From assembly GCA_003427395.1 (NCBI GenBank), contig BFEA01000336.1, forward strand, positions 412,879-444,709: DNA of 31,831 bases. The letters are read 5' to 3'. A program made the translations under genes and the position numbers. Positions 1 to 7,865 of the stretch are shown in pieces (the stretch's first letter is position 1; every line of letters starts with the position of its first letter). The notes beneath the pieces were generated by a model that saw only the letters and a list, made by a program, of their open reading frames with translations, was not told the DNA's origin and ran no database searches. The stretch is from Chara braunii (taxonomy: Eukaryota; Streptophyta; Charophyceae; Charales; Characeae).

Positions 1-118
1 CACCCACACATACACACACAAGAAAGAGCGCAACGAAAAAGAACAACGGATACAAAGATCGCGCCATGTGCTTCGCGCTTACTGTTCACCTTCACCCCAT
101 CCCCTCTTTCCCTCTCTT

Positions 119-164
<46 letters not shown>

Positions 165-577
165 ACGGCTGGGTGCCGCTGGCTAAGCAAAGTTGGACTA
201 CCCACTTGCCCACTTGCCTCTAGTCTAACGTGAGCAACACTTGAAAGGCCAGTTTTGGACCTTCTGGAAGTATGTGGACTTCGCCTTTGAGGACTGTAGC
301 AGTTACAACCTCGACCTTTCAGGACTGTAGCAGCTACGACCTTGACCTTTCAGAGTTGCAACTACGTCCCCTACACAGCTATGACCTCTTCTCGACAGAC
401 CTACAGTTCAAGACCTGACAACTAAACAAACCTACGATAGACAACAGTCGACTACCAAAACACAAGTCACGGGTTCAAAACACACAGGGTCTACCTAGTA
501 CAGTACATGGCGAGGTAACGTCCAAGGATCGAGCCCTGGGATCTGCATTTGTTACCGCAAAGGTGAAAACTGTTTCA
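1..577 (-). repeat. Partial 3' LTR of element A
   Basis: Read on the minus strand, sequence from 577 downward starts TGAAACAGTTTTCACC just after the end of the pol coding remnant. The same start and the following roughly 90 bases recur, diverged, at 17490 after the pol end of element B (TGAACAGTTTCACC). That position and similarity mark it as the LTR of this family. The distal part (1-450) no longer resembles the 17490 copy; it holds short internal repeats around 290-355 and the CT/CA microsatellite. The outer LTR boundary is not identified and may lie beyond the window. Confidence 0.55.
101..166. repeat. CT/CA compound microsatellite
   Basis: A pyrimidine-rich CT run passes directly into a CA run. 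It lies inside or beside the LTR-side end of element A. It is simple-sequence DNA with no coding signal. Confidence 0.9.
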
Positions 578-597
578 CTCCGACGGCTTAAATTCGA

Positions 598-977
598 GGT
601 CCTCTGAGAATACTTCAGTCCAAGGCAAGACCTTTACCTCTTATCTCTCTCATAGGCTCGAACTACATCGGGAGCGGTCTCTCGAAGTTCTGTTCGTGTG
701 AACCAGTGGCCGTCCTCTGTTTCTGTGGACGACCTCTACCTCCTGTCATGAACGCATCTTCACCTACTCAGTGGTCAAGGTCGTACCTTCCATCCATGTT
801 CGAAGGGTTCATAGATCTCCGTGATGGAAATTGTTGACTTGTGGTACACGGCAACAACTTTGACGCATGGAAAACAGGGTAGGTGTGGAGATGTGTTGGA
901 ATCTCTATGGTGTCGGACGGTCCATCTTCTCCGCCCTTAACTTCATGGACTGGCTCCGGTCCTCTATACGCAGGCAA
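598..977 (-). pseudogene. Element A pol C-terminal tail (chromodomain-like)
   Basis: The minus-strand translation contains the block HLHTYPVFHASKLLPC, typical of the end of Ty3/gypsy integrases just before the tail. It then reads MDGRYDLDH and a stop at 768. Beyond the stop the remaining tail can still be recognised out to about 598 by comparison with the intact version in element B (17221-17478), including the block GRGRPQK. The region corresponds to the chromodomain-like extension that in many plant gypsy elements guides integration to chromatin. No intact chromodomain fold can be claimed here. It is decayed by a stop and small indels. Confidence 0.7.
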
Positions 978-1000
978 TAGCTTCTGCGAGATGTTCTCCT

Positions 1001-1905
1001 CAGGAGCAAACTCCTTTTATTTGACCCGGAGTAAGTCGCCTACTTGGAGTTGTGATGGACGACGATGTTTGTTGGCTTGTTCGATCATCTTGTGTTGGGC
1101 CTTCCTGAGGTTCTCTACAACGGTAGCTATCTCTTTCTCGTGCTGGATCGCGAACTCCCTTGTACCGGGCGGTAGCCTCTGGATCTGACCCCGATTCAGT
1201 CCCTCAAACGGTTTGCGCGGTCTAAAGGACTTGTGCAACTCGTTGGGAGTACGAAAATTCGCGAAATGTACACTGTTGTTGTATGCACTGGCTACCTTTG
1301 GGAGCATCTCGTCCCACTTGACTTCATCGGGTCTGATATACATTCTAAGAACCTGTTGCAGGATATTGTTCATCAGTTCAGTCTGACCGTTAGTCTCTGA
1401 ATGATGGCCAGATGACATCAACAACTTGAGAGCCATAGACTCTCATCAATTCCTGCCAGTTTTGACTAGCGAACCTGGTATCTTCGTCACTAACTATCGA
1501 CAACAGTAGACCATGCACACTGACCCAATGATCAAAGAACTTATCTATAACTAAATATGTACGTGCCTCTTAGTGCAAAGGAACAAAAGTCGCATACGTA
1601 CTAAATCTATGAACTATAACCACGACTTGGCTCTTGCCATGCCTACTCCAGACCCCAGCATCCATAAAGTCAATGGACACAGAATCTCTGGGTTCCGCGG
1701 GAATAGGCAATGGTCTGAGAAGACCAAGAGGGGCTGCGTAGTGGTCTTATTCCGCTGGCACACCTTGCAACTGCGTACAGACTCTATGCAGTCGGCCTTC
1801 ATACCTGGCCAAGTATACGTGCAAATAAGTTTGGCTAACAATTCTGCCAACCAAAATCTCCCTCTGTCCCTCTGTGTCGTGACATTCCCCTAAGATCAGA
1901 CTACG
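1001..1905 (-). pseudogene. Element A integrase (broken)
   Basis: Integrase inserts the element cDNA into the host genome. On the minus strand the zinc-binding part is partly visible (1614-1850, block VRSCKVCQRNK). The DDE core is split over frames: the second Asp motif reads SDEDTRF near 1475, where relatives have SDRDTRF, and the Glu motif is in HSETNGQTEL at the start of the 1017-1436 frame. The following 100 residues (SAYNNSVH, QANKHRRPSQLQVGD) are the usual C-terminal integrase. Frameshifts lie around 1440 and in 1500-1640, so no functional enzyme can be made. Neighbouring RNase H and RT remnants are in correct pol order. Confidence 0.8.
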
Positions 1906-1959
1906 GATCTCTTCGCTGTTAGGAACGCATAAACGATCGACTACACTAGTCTTCTAGAA

Positions 1960-2480
1960 TAGCAACCCGTTTGTAGTGCGGTAGTCTGGTTTAGACTTTG
2001 GGTGCTCCTTAACTCTCTTAAGGAGATCACTATAAATAGGGTCCTATGCATACGCTTCCTTGACTTTCTGCTGCAGGTCTTTCCCTATATCTAGATAGTG
2101 AACTATCGCTCCAAAGTAATCATTTCTTCTACTTGGAGCATATGCGACTACGTTATACTTCCCTTTAACTAGCTTGAGCTCGAAGTCAAACTGGTCTATT
2201 TATACGGCCCACCTAATAAGCTTAGGTGTCATTTTGGCCTGCGTCTTCATCCACCTCAACGTCTTGTGGTCTGAATACACTTTGAAGTGCCTCCCAAGCA
2301 AGTAGTGGTTGTAGTGATCTAATATTTGCCTGAGAGCGTAAAGTTCTTTCTCGTAGGTAAATGTCGCTACCTTCTCTGAAGGCATCCTAGCAGACATGAA
2401 CTCTACGGATTTATACCCATTGCCATCATTTTGCTATAAGACAGCACCTATACCATACTGACTTGCGTCAGTGGTGACAA
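1960..2480 (-). pseudogene. Element A RNase H (broken)
   Basis: RNase H removes the RNA strand during reverse transcription. The minus strand shows TTDASQYGIGAVL at the end of the RT frame, then an in-frame TAG near 2438 where element B has a Gln codon. The frame continues as MSARMPSEKVATFTYEKE, HYLLGRHFKVYSDHKTLRW and KLIRWAV with another stop at 2200. The catalytic Asp (TTDAS), Glu (EKELYAL) and second Asp (YSDH) are all visible, so the active-site residues survive although the reading frame does not. The 1960-2200 stretch is the degraded link to integrase. Confidence 0.8.
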
Positions 2481-3580
2481 CAAAGGGCAAGGATGGATCG
2501 GCTACCTTGGGGACATGGTACTCTATCAAGGTCCGCTTTAGCTTCTTCAGGGCTGACATACAGTCTCTATCCCACTCCCAAATTGCTTCCTTCTTTAGCA
2601 ACGTGCGAAGAGGTGCAATGATGGTACAAAAGTTCCTTACAAACTTCCTATAGTAATTTGCTAGGCCAAGGAACAACCGCAACTCTATCAATGTGAGGGG
2701 CGTTGGCCAATCTCTAATCGCCGCTATCTTATTGTCCTCATGTTTTATGCCACCTCCATCTAAGACGTGCCCCAAGTACATAACTTGTGTCTTGGTCCAC
2801 TCACACTTCTTTGCGTTGATGCCATCTCGATCTAAGGCATGGCCCAAGTACAAAACTTGTGTCTTGGTCCACTCACACTTCTTCGCGTTGATCTTGAAGT
2901 TAGCTTCCCTTAGCTTCTCCAAGACCTGCCTCAGATGGCCCTCATGCTCTTGGAGGACCTAACAAAACACTAGAATATCATTTAAGTACACCACTACGAA
3001 TCTATCTAACCATGGTCTAAATAGATCGTTCATACAGTGCTGGAATGTAGATGGCGCATTTGTTAGTCCAAAGGGCATCACTATAAACTCGTAGTGCCCA
3101 TATCTAGTCCTGAATGTCGTCTTGTACTGATCATCAGGATGTAACTCTATTTGATGATAGCCTGACTTCAAATCTATCTTAGAGAAGTACTTGCAGCTCT
3201 GCACCCGATCTAACAGATCATTTATACGGGGCAGTGGTTTTGCATTCTTTACTGTGACGACATTAAGACCCCTATAGTCAATGCACATTCTAAGCTCTCC
3301 CTCCTTCTTAGGGACAAATAGAACAGGTGCTAAACGGAGATGAACTGAGCCTAATCCAACCCTTTTCAAGGAGCTCGTCTAACTGCTTGCGCAACTCCTC
3401 TAACTCCCTTGGGGACATTCTATAGACAGCTCCCTTATGAGTCCTACTGCCAGGCTCTATCTCAATGCGATGCTGGATTGGCCACGACACTACTCCTGTA
3501 GGCAGCTCAGACAAATCTGCATATTCTCCAAGCTTGGTAATGGAAGGGTCGATCAAATCTTCTAGCTGCTCTTTCTTCAC
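2480..3580 (-). pseudogene. Element A reverse transcriptase (catalytic box mutated)
   Basis: Minus-strand reverse transcriptase copying element RNA into cDNA. It shows the fingers blocks [20 protein letters not shown] and [20 protein letters not shown], the first catalytic Asp in [13 protein letters not shown], and [13 protein letters not shown]. The YxDD active-site box reads [10 protein letters not shown] at about 2965-2990: the first Asp of the pair is Asn, which should abolish polymerase activity. The connection domain at 2434-2922 holds a 24-residue in-frame tandem duplication around NAKKCEWTKTQV. Frame changes lie near 3310-3370 and 2925-2960. Family assignment is certain; function is lost. 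Confidence 0.9.
2746..2889 (-). repeat. 72-bp tandem duplication inside RT of element A
   Basis: Two adjacent copies with a period of 72 bases (for example CCAAGTACA at 2772 and CCAAGTACA at 2844) differ at several positions. Because 72 is a multiple of three, the minus-strand frame simply repeats 24 residues (INAKKCEWTKTQV and onward). Elements B, C, E and F have a single copy here. Confidence 0.9.
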
Positions 3581-3945
3581 TAACCTTGCGAGTGCAGGAG
3601 CGCTGAGGCAACAATGTGCTAAGGGGTTACCTATCCAAGGCGAGCAGTCTTAACTTCACCTGACTGGGCTAGGGAGACTACACTCGTGCTCTCTCAAATG
3701 GAGTGTGGCTCTCTTAGGAGTCCTACTGCCAGGCTCTATCTAAATGCAATGTTGGATTGGTCGCGGCACTACTCCTATAGGCGGCTCAGACAAATCTGCA
3801 GATTCTCCAAGCTTGGTAATGGAAGGGTCGATCGAATCTTCTAGCTGCTCTTTCTTCACTAACCTTGCGGGTGCAGGAGCGTTGAGGCAGCAATGTGCTA
3901 AGGGGTTATCTATCCCTGACACATGAAACAGGCGAGCAGTCTTAA
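3442..3945. repeat. 279-bp tandem duplication in the protease-RT linker
   Basis: The sequence from 3442 repeats from 3721 with an offset of 279 bases and about 13 substitutions in the first 220, nearly all transitions. The second copy continues to 3945, is interrupted by the 710-bp insert, and resumes at 4660. The first copy is therefore an uninterrupted paralogue of the insertion site (CAGTCTTAACTTCACC near 3648). Confidence 0.9.
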
Positions 3946-4655
3946 ACCACTAGTACCTCCGCCAGTGTTGGGAAATTACGATGTTTTGCCAGTTCCCGAA
4001 GTTATTGGGGGTGGGACACAGGGTCGACACTGTCCCATAAATCAGATTTTGATATTGCCCGCAAGTAAAAGAAAAAGGAAAAAAAGAAAGTACTATCTCT
4101 ACTGCAACGATGTCGGGCAGGGTAGTCTTGGACGCCGTGCTCATAGTCTTCTCCACAGAATGCACCTCACCAATAAGGCGATCACATTCTGGATGTTACT
4201 ATTTTTTTTTCTTCCTCATGTGTTTCTTATAAGTCCCCTGCCAACGAGGCACGGGGGAATCCGTGAATTCCTCAAGCCGTCTGTGATCTGCTCAAGCTGT
4301 GTTTTGTGAGAGGAGGAATGTATCCAGCCATTTTTACGGCCGGATCCGTGTGCCCGTTTCCCCCCCTTCTATTCTCTTTTTCAAATCTGATAACCTGGCC
4401 ACGGGGCTGAGATGCCCTCACTGAGGGCACACTCACACTACCACTTCCAAGAATGTATACAACTGCAATCACGACCAAAGCTTTGTTTTGTTTTTTTCTT
4501 TTCTTTTTTTTTGAGTTCACGGCCGCAACTTTTTTTTTTTTTTTTTTCTTTCCGTGAGAGTACCAGAAAGAAAACGGAGTGGTACCCAGGCTCCGCAAAC
4601 TCGGAGCGCAGTGAAATTCAGGGTCGGCAAAAACAGGCTCGGAAGTACTAGTGGT
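3946..4655. mobile_element. 710-bp non-autonomous DNA transposon with TTAA flanks
   Basis: The ends are inverted copies: ACCACTAGTAC at 3946 and GTACTAGTGGT ending at 4655, extending to 16 positions with one mismatch. Both sides are flanked by TTAA (3942-3945 and 4656-4659). The duplicated paralogue near 3648 shows the same surroundings with one TTAA and no insert, giving an empty site for comparison. There is no transposase frame; the interior has long T tracts (for example 4530-4549) and A/G-rich coding-less sequence. A four-base TTAA duplication is the piggyBac pattern. Because TTAA is palindromic, a TA duplication with a TIR two bases longer is equally compatible, so the superfamily is open. 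Confidence 0.8.
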
Positions 4656-4659
4656 TTAA

Positions 4660-4905
4660 CTTCATCTCAAGGTTGAGGAGCCTACACTCGTGCTCTCTCG
4701 AATGGAGTGTGGCCCTTGTTGCCTCTCCCTAGTCCATTCCTAGGACCATATCAAATGGGAGATCATCCTCGACGAGGAGAGTCAGGGTATGGAGAACTCC
4801 CTATCTTCCCATTTTTCTCTAGGCGGAAGTATGTTTGGACTCCCTCGACATAATCCTCGACTCGCATCTTCCGATTGTCGGTAAGGATGTTGACTATGGT
4901 TCTTT
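4660..4905 (-). pseudogene. Element A protease fragment (5' truncated)
   Basis: Read on the minus strand this matches the protease region of element B. Upstream lies NRKMRVEDYVEGVQ, then FRL, then the block around [13 protein letters not shown] of the Ty3/gypsy aspartic protease C-terminal half. The conserved Trp of the last block is a TAG stop (GGACTAG near 4715-4722) and there is a small frame disturbance before the DDLPF block. The catalytic DSG/DTG triplet would lie further 5' and is missing, because recognisable sequence ends near 4905. Positions 4660-4713 continue the duplicated segment beginning at 3721. Confidence 0.75.
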
Positions 4906-5069
4906 ATTTCTTTTAAAATTTTGCATCTGCATTTTTTTTAAACACCTCATTTCCCTGCAGAAAACAAAAATCCAATTCTAAAAAAAATACAGGTGTACTC
5001 AGGGACCATATATCTCATGATAAAAGGTGGCAAAAAAAAATTCATGCTTTTCTTATATCTGTTTGTGAC

Positions 5070-5211
5070 GATATATATATATATATCGTCAAATAGAACT
5101 GCCCGGTAAACCGTAGGCAGAGAGGGGGAAGAGGACAACAGATATATATATATATATCGTCAAATAGAACTGCCCGGTAAACCGTAGGCAGAGAGGGAGA
5201 AGAGGACAACA
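5070..5211. repeat. Two 71-bp tandem repeats starting with an AT run
   Basis: Units 5070-5140 and 5141-5211 each start GATATATATATATATATCG and end GAGGACAACA. They differ at only about one position (GGGGGAAG versus GGGAGAAG). Each AT run with its flanks (CG...CG) is itself a palindrome. Confidence 0.95.
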
Positions 5212-5225
5212 AACGAGGGGCTGTG

Positions 5226-5285
5226 ACAAACTGTTTCGTCGGAGTTTCACCGACTCATCAGGAGGCTGAACCCTCAACAGTCTGC
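5226..5285 (-). ncRNA. Type III hammerhead self-cleaving ribozyme
   Basis: Read on the minus strand from 5285 to 5226. The stem III 5' strand is GCAGACUGU (5285-5277), and the cleavage-site base H17 is U5276. Stem I is GAGG (5275-5272), loop GUUCAG, CCUC (5265-5262). The core is CUGAUGA (5261-5255). Stem II is GUCGG (5254-5250), loop UGAAACU, CCGAC (5242-5238). The second core is GAAA (5237-5234), and the stem III 3' strand is CAGUUUGU (5233-5226). Stem III, counting the A15.1-U16.1 pair, has nine pairs, two of them G-U. All conserved core bases are present, and helix III is the open one, making it type III. The cleavage triplet is GUU, allowed by the NUH rule but less efficient than GUC. Predicted cleavage is between 5276 and 5275. 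Confidence 0.88.
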
Positions 5286-5314
5286 AGAATCCCCTCACTG
5301 ATTACACTGTAAAT

Positions 5315-5350
5315 GATAATCTACCTTAACCAAAATCAAAGTAGACTATC
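5315..5350 (-). other. Hairpin upstream of the ribozyme
   Basis: GATAATCTAC (5315-5324) can pair with GTAGACTATC (5341-5350) over ten positions with one G-U in the minus-strand RNA. The loop is 16 bases. It sits about 30 bases 5' of the ribozyme in the transcript orientation. Its role is unknown. Confidence 0.6.
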
Positions 5351-5595
5351 ACTCACCCACACCAGATGGAAAACTCTACAGACTGTCGGTTCACACCCCA
5401 TCACAAGCCAGCAAAACATCCACGAAACAAAGAAAGGTCTATCACAGCCAAAAAATACACTCCAGACACGCCGCTGGCACTAGAGGCACAGCATGGCCGC
5501 GTAGTGACGGCCCCGACCACTGCCGCTCGACCTGACCGGAGAAAACCGTAGCAGGAAGCTAGCGAAGTCGTAGTATATATATATATCGTCACAAA

Positions 5596-5837
5596 TATAT
5601 ATACATATTTTAATCGATTTTAGTTTTTGATTTTTTAAAAATCCTAAACAAAGTCGGATTCCAAAAAAACAAATATAGGAGTAGGGTTTTTCGAGCCGTA
5701 CACCCCCATTTTTTTTTAATTATTTTTTACGTATTTTTAGGGGGGGAAAAATATATATTGAAAAAACAGGCCGCGGAATGGGTATTATCGGCCGCGGCTG
5801 CGGCCCAAAATGCCCGCGGCCTAGGCCGTGGGTGTCA
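5596..5837. other. AT-rich spacer ending in GC-rich palindromes
   Basis: There is no coding signal. 5596-5768 is A/T-rich with homopolymer runs. 5769-5832 changes sharply to GC-rich sequence with GGCCGCGG (5769-5776) and its inverse CCGCGGCC (5814-5821). The block ends where similarity to element B protease starts. Origin is not recognised. Confidence 0.5.
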
Positions 5838-6900
5838 CATTGCATCGAGGGAGTCCGGGCATATTTCCGCCTAAAAGCAAATGGGAAGGAAGAGAGAGTT
5901 CTCAATTACCTGTCTTTCCTCGTCAAAGATGATCTCCCATTCGATATGGTCTTAGGAATGGATTGGGGAGAGGCAGCAGGAGCCACACTGCATTTGAGAG
6001 AGCATGAGTGTAGGCTTCCTAGCCCTTCAGGTGGTGTCAAGACGGCCCGTATGTTTCATGTGTCAAGAGTAAATAGTTCTCTGGGGCATTTCTATCTCAG
6101 TGCTCCTGCGTTAGCTCAATTAATTAAGAAGGAGAAGATAGAAGAGCAGGTCTTTGTAACCTATATTAGGCAAGTCACAGAGCCTAATGAAGAGAAACGA
6201 CTCAACCCCACTATTGCCAAGTTGCTGGAAGAGTACGAAGATCTGTCTGAGGCTCCTTCTGGAGTCGTGCCACGTCCAATCCAGCACCGCATTGAAATAG
6301 AAGCCGGCAGTAGAACTCCCAAAGGAGCAATCTACAGAATGTCTCCTAGAGAGTTAGAGGAGCTCCGCAACCAGTTAGACGAGCTCCTTGAGAAGGGTTG
6401 GATTAGGCCCAGCTTATCACCTTTTGGAGTGCTTGTTCTGTTTGTTCCCAAAAAGGAGGGAGAGTTGAGAATGTGCATTGACTACAAAAGTCTGAATGCT
6501 ATTACAATCAAGAATGCAGAACCACTGGCCCATATAGATGATCTGCTAGACCAGGTCTAGGGCTGTAAGTACTTTACAAAGATAGACTTATAAGTCAGGG
6601 TAACATCAAATTGAAGTCCACCCTGCAATCAGCACAACACGGCATTCAGAACCAGATATGTGCATTATGAGTTCATAGTGATGTCATTTGGACTGACTAA
6701 TGCACCGACCACTTTTCAGCGTTAAACGATTTGTTCAGACTGTGGTAAGATAAGTTTGTAGTAATGTACCTAGATGATATTCCTAGTCTTTCGCAAGACC
6801 CTCCAGGAGCATAAGGGTTATCTGAGGCAGATCTTGGAAACGTTGCAAAAAGCAAACTTTGACGTCAATTTGAAGACGTGCGAGTAGGCCAAGACCGAAA
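5838..6900 (+). pseudogene. Element B protease (partial) and reverse transcriptase
   Basis: The open frame to 6560 runs from the protease C-terminal half ([14 protein letters not shown]) through the linker into RT fingers ([36 protein letters not shown]). A TAG follows at 6558. Beyond it RT continues broken: GCKYFTKIDL then a stop, [19 protein letters not shown], and the YxDD box as VVMYLDD near 6765-6780. YLDD is intact here, unlike in A, but extra bases follow and shift the frame. The open frame starting at 5778 includes non-element sequence before about 5838, so its apparent ATG is not a real start. Dead copy. Confidence 0.85.
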
Positions 6901-6902
6901 TC

Positions 6903-7628
6903 TTGTACTTGGGCCACGTGCTAGATGGAGATGGTACCAAACCTGAGGACAGTAAGAGCGCAGCGATTAAAGACAGGCCAACTCCTCGAGCGATTATAAA
7001 CTTTTCTACTATCGCACCTCCCCTTCGCAGACTGCTAAAGAAAGAAGCAATCTCGAAGTGGGATCAGGACCGCACCTCGACCCTAATGAAGTCGAAGCGG
7101 GCCCTGGTTGAGTATCCAGTCCTCAAGGTAGTCGATCCATCCTTACCCTTTGTTGTCATTACAGACGCGAGTCAATATGGTATTGGTGTTGTGTTACAAC
7201 AAAATGATGGCAATGGGTACAAACCCATAGAGTTCATGTCTGCTAGACTACCATCAGAGAAGGTAGCAACCTCCACTTATCAGAGAGAACTTTACGCTCT
7301 CAGGCAAGCTTTAGATCACTAGAGACATTACTTGCTTGGGAGGCACTTTAAAGTTCACTCAGACCACGCGACTCTGAGGTGGTTAAAGACGCAAGCCAAG
7401 ATGACACCTAAGCTTATTAGGTGGGCTGTCGAGATTGACCAGTTTGACTTTGAGCGCAAACACGTCAAAGGAAAATATAACGTGGTAGCAGATGCTCTGA
7501 GTAGGAGAGTTGACTACTTTGGAGCCATACTTCACTTCTTCGATATAGGGACTGATATGCAGCAAAAGGTGACGGACGCATATGCTCAGGACCCTATCTA
7601 TAGTGACCTCCTAAGGAAAGTGCAGTAA
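6903..7628 (+). pseudogene. Element B RT connection and RNase H
   Basis: Two consecutive frames (6903-7322 and 7332-7628) are separated by a single TAG at about 7320, where relatives have Trp before RHYLLGRHF; a TGG to TAG transition explains it. About 18 residues of the LFLGLANYYRKFVRNF block are deleted after TPRAI. The RNase H active-site residues are all present: ITDASQYGI, QRELYAL, HSDHATLRW and NVVADALSRR. It is the best-preserved RNase H of the A/B family in this window. The frame ends with TAA at 7628, ahead of the integrase zinc-finger region. Confidence 0.85.
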
Positions 7629-7865
7629 GCCCCCGATAGTAAGCCGAATTATAGCACCAGGCACGGGTTAATATTTGAGAAGACAGACGTGGTCGACAGA
7701 CTATGCACCCCCAACAGTGAAGAGATCCGAACTCTGATCATAGGGGAATGCCACGTTACAAAGGGACACTTCGGCTGACAAAAGACTTTAGCCAATCTCG
7801 TACGTTCCTATACTTGGCTTGGCATGAAAGCTGACTGCATAGAATATGTTCGCAACTGTAATGTA
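7629..7865 (+). pseudogene. Element B integrase N-terminal zinc-finger region
   Basis: The translation in pol phase, with a few stops, shows RLCTPN, then GECHVTKGHFG (the two His of the HHCC finger), TWLGMKADCIEYVRNCNV. It is cut at 7865 by the insertion of element C exactly within the Cys pair region. It resumes at 16273. Confidence 0.8.
7862..7865. other. Target-site duplication, left copy (TGTA)
   Basis: TGTA directly precedes the left LTR of element C and recurs at 16269-16272 directly after the right LTR. Ty3/gypsy insertions usually make 5-bp duplications. The 4-bp reading fits the LTR ends TGCA...TGCA and the restored reading frame of B. Confidence 0.75.

Larger units (their letters stand above)
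1..4905 (-). mobile_element. Ty3/gypsy element A, 5'-truncated and decayed
   Basis: A minus-strand LTR retrotransposon remnant in the order protease (4660-4905), RT (2480-3580), RNase H (about 1960-2480), integrase (about 1000-1905), C-terminal tail (598-977) and 3' LTR (577 downward). The protease-RT-RNase H-integrase order is the Ty3/gypsy order. No gag or 5' LTR is present: recognisable sequence stops inside protease near 4905. Coding is broken by frameshifts and stops throughout. It is interrupted by a 710-bp insert with inverted termini and contains two internal tandem duplications. Element B, in opposite orientation, is the closest relative in the window and is truncated at nearly the same protease codon. 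Confidence 0.85.
5062..5595. mobile_element. 534-bp inverted-repeat-bounded unit carrying a hammerhead ribozyme
   Basis: The left end reads TTTGTGACG followed by an AT run (5062-5086). The right end is its inverse, an AT run followed by CGTCACAAA ending at 5595. Between them are two 71-bp direct repeats, a hammerhead ribozyme on the minus strand, a 10-bp-stem hairpin (5315-5350) and non-coding sequence to the right terminus. There is no protein-coding frame, and I could not settle a target-site duplication. Hammerhead-bearing non-autonomous retroelements called retrozymes are established in plants, but I see no second ribozyme copy and no primer-binding or polypurine site here. It could be a retrozyme LTR remnant or a MITE that acquired the ribozyme. 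Confidence 0.5.

Noticed and set aside
883-1188. Plus-strand open frame opposite the element A integrase
   Set aside because: Antisense shadow of pol; no family signature.
4272-4598. Lys-rich frame inside the 710-bp insert
   Set aside because: Created by homopolymer runs; not a transposase.
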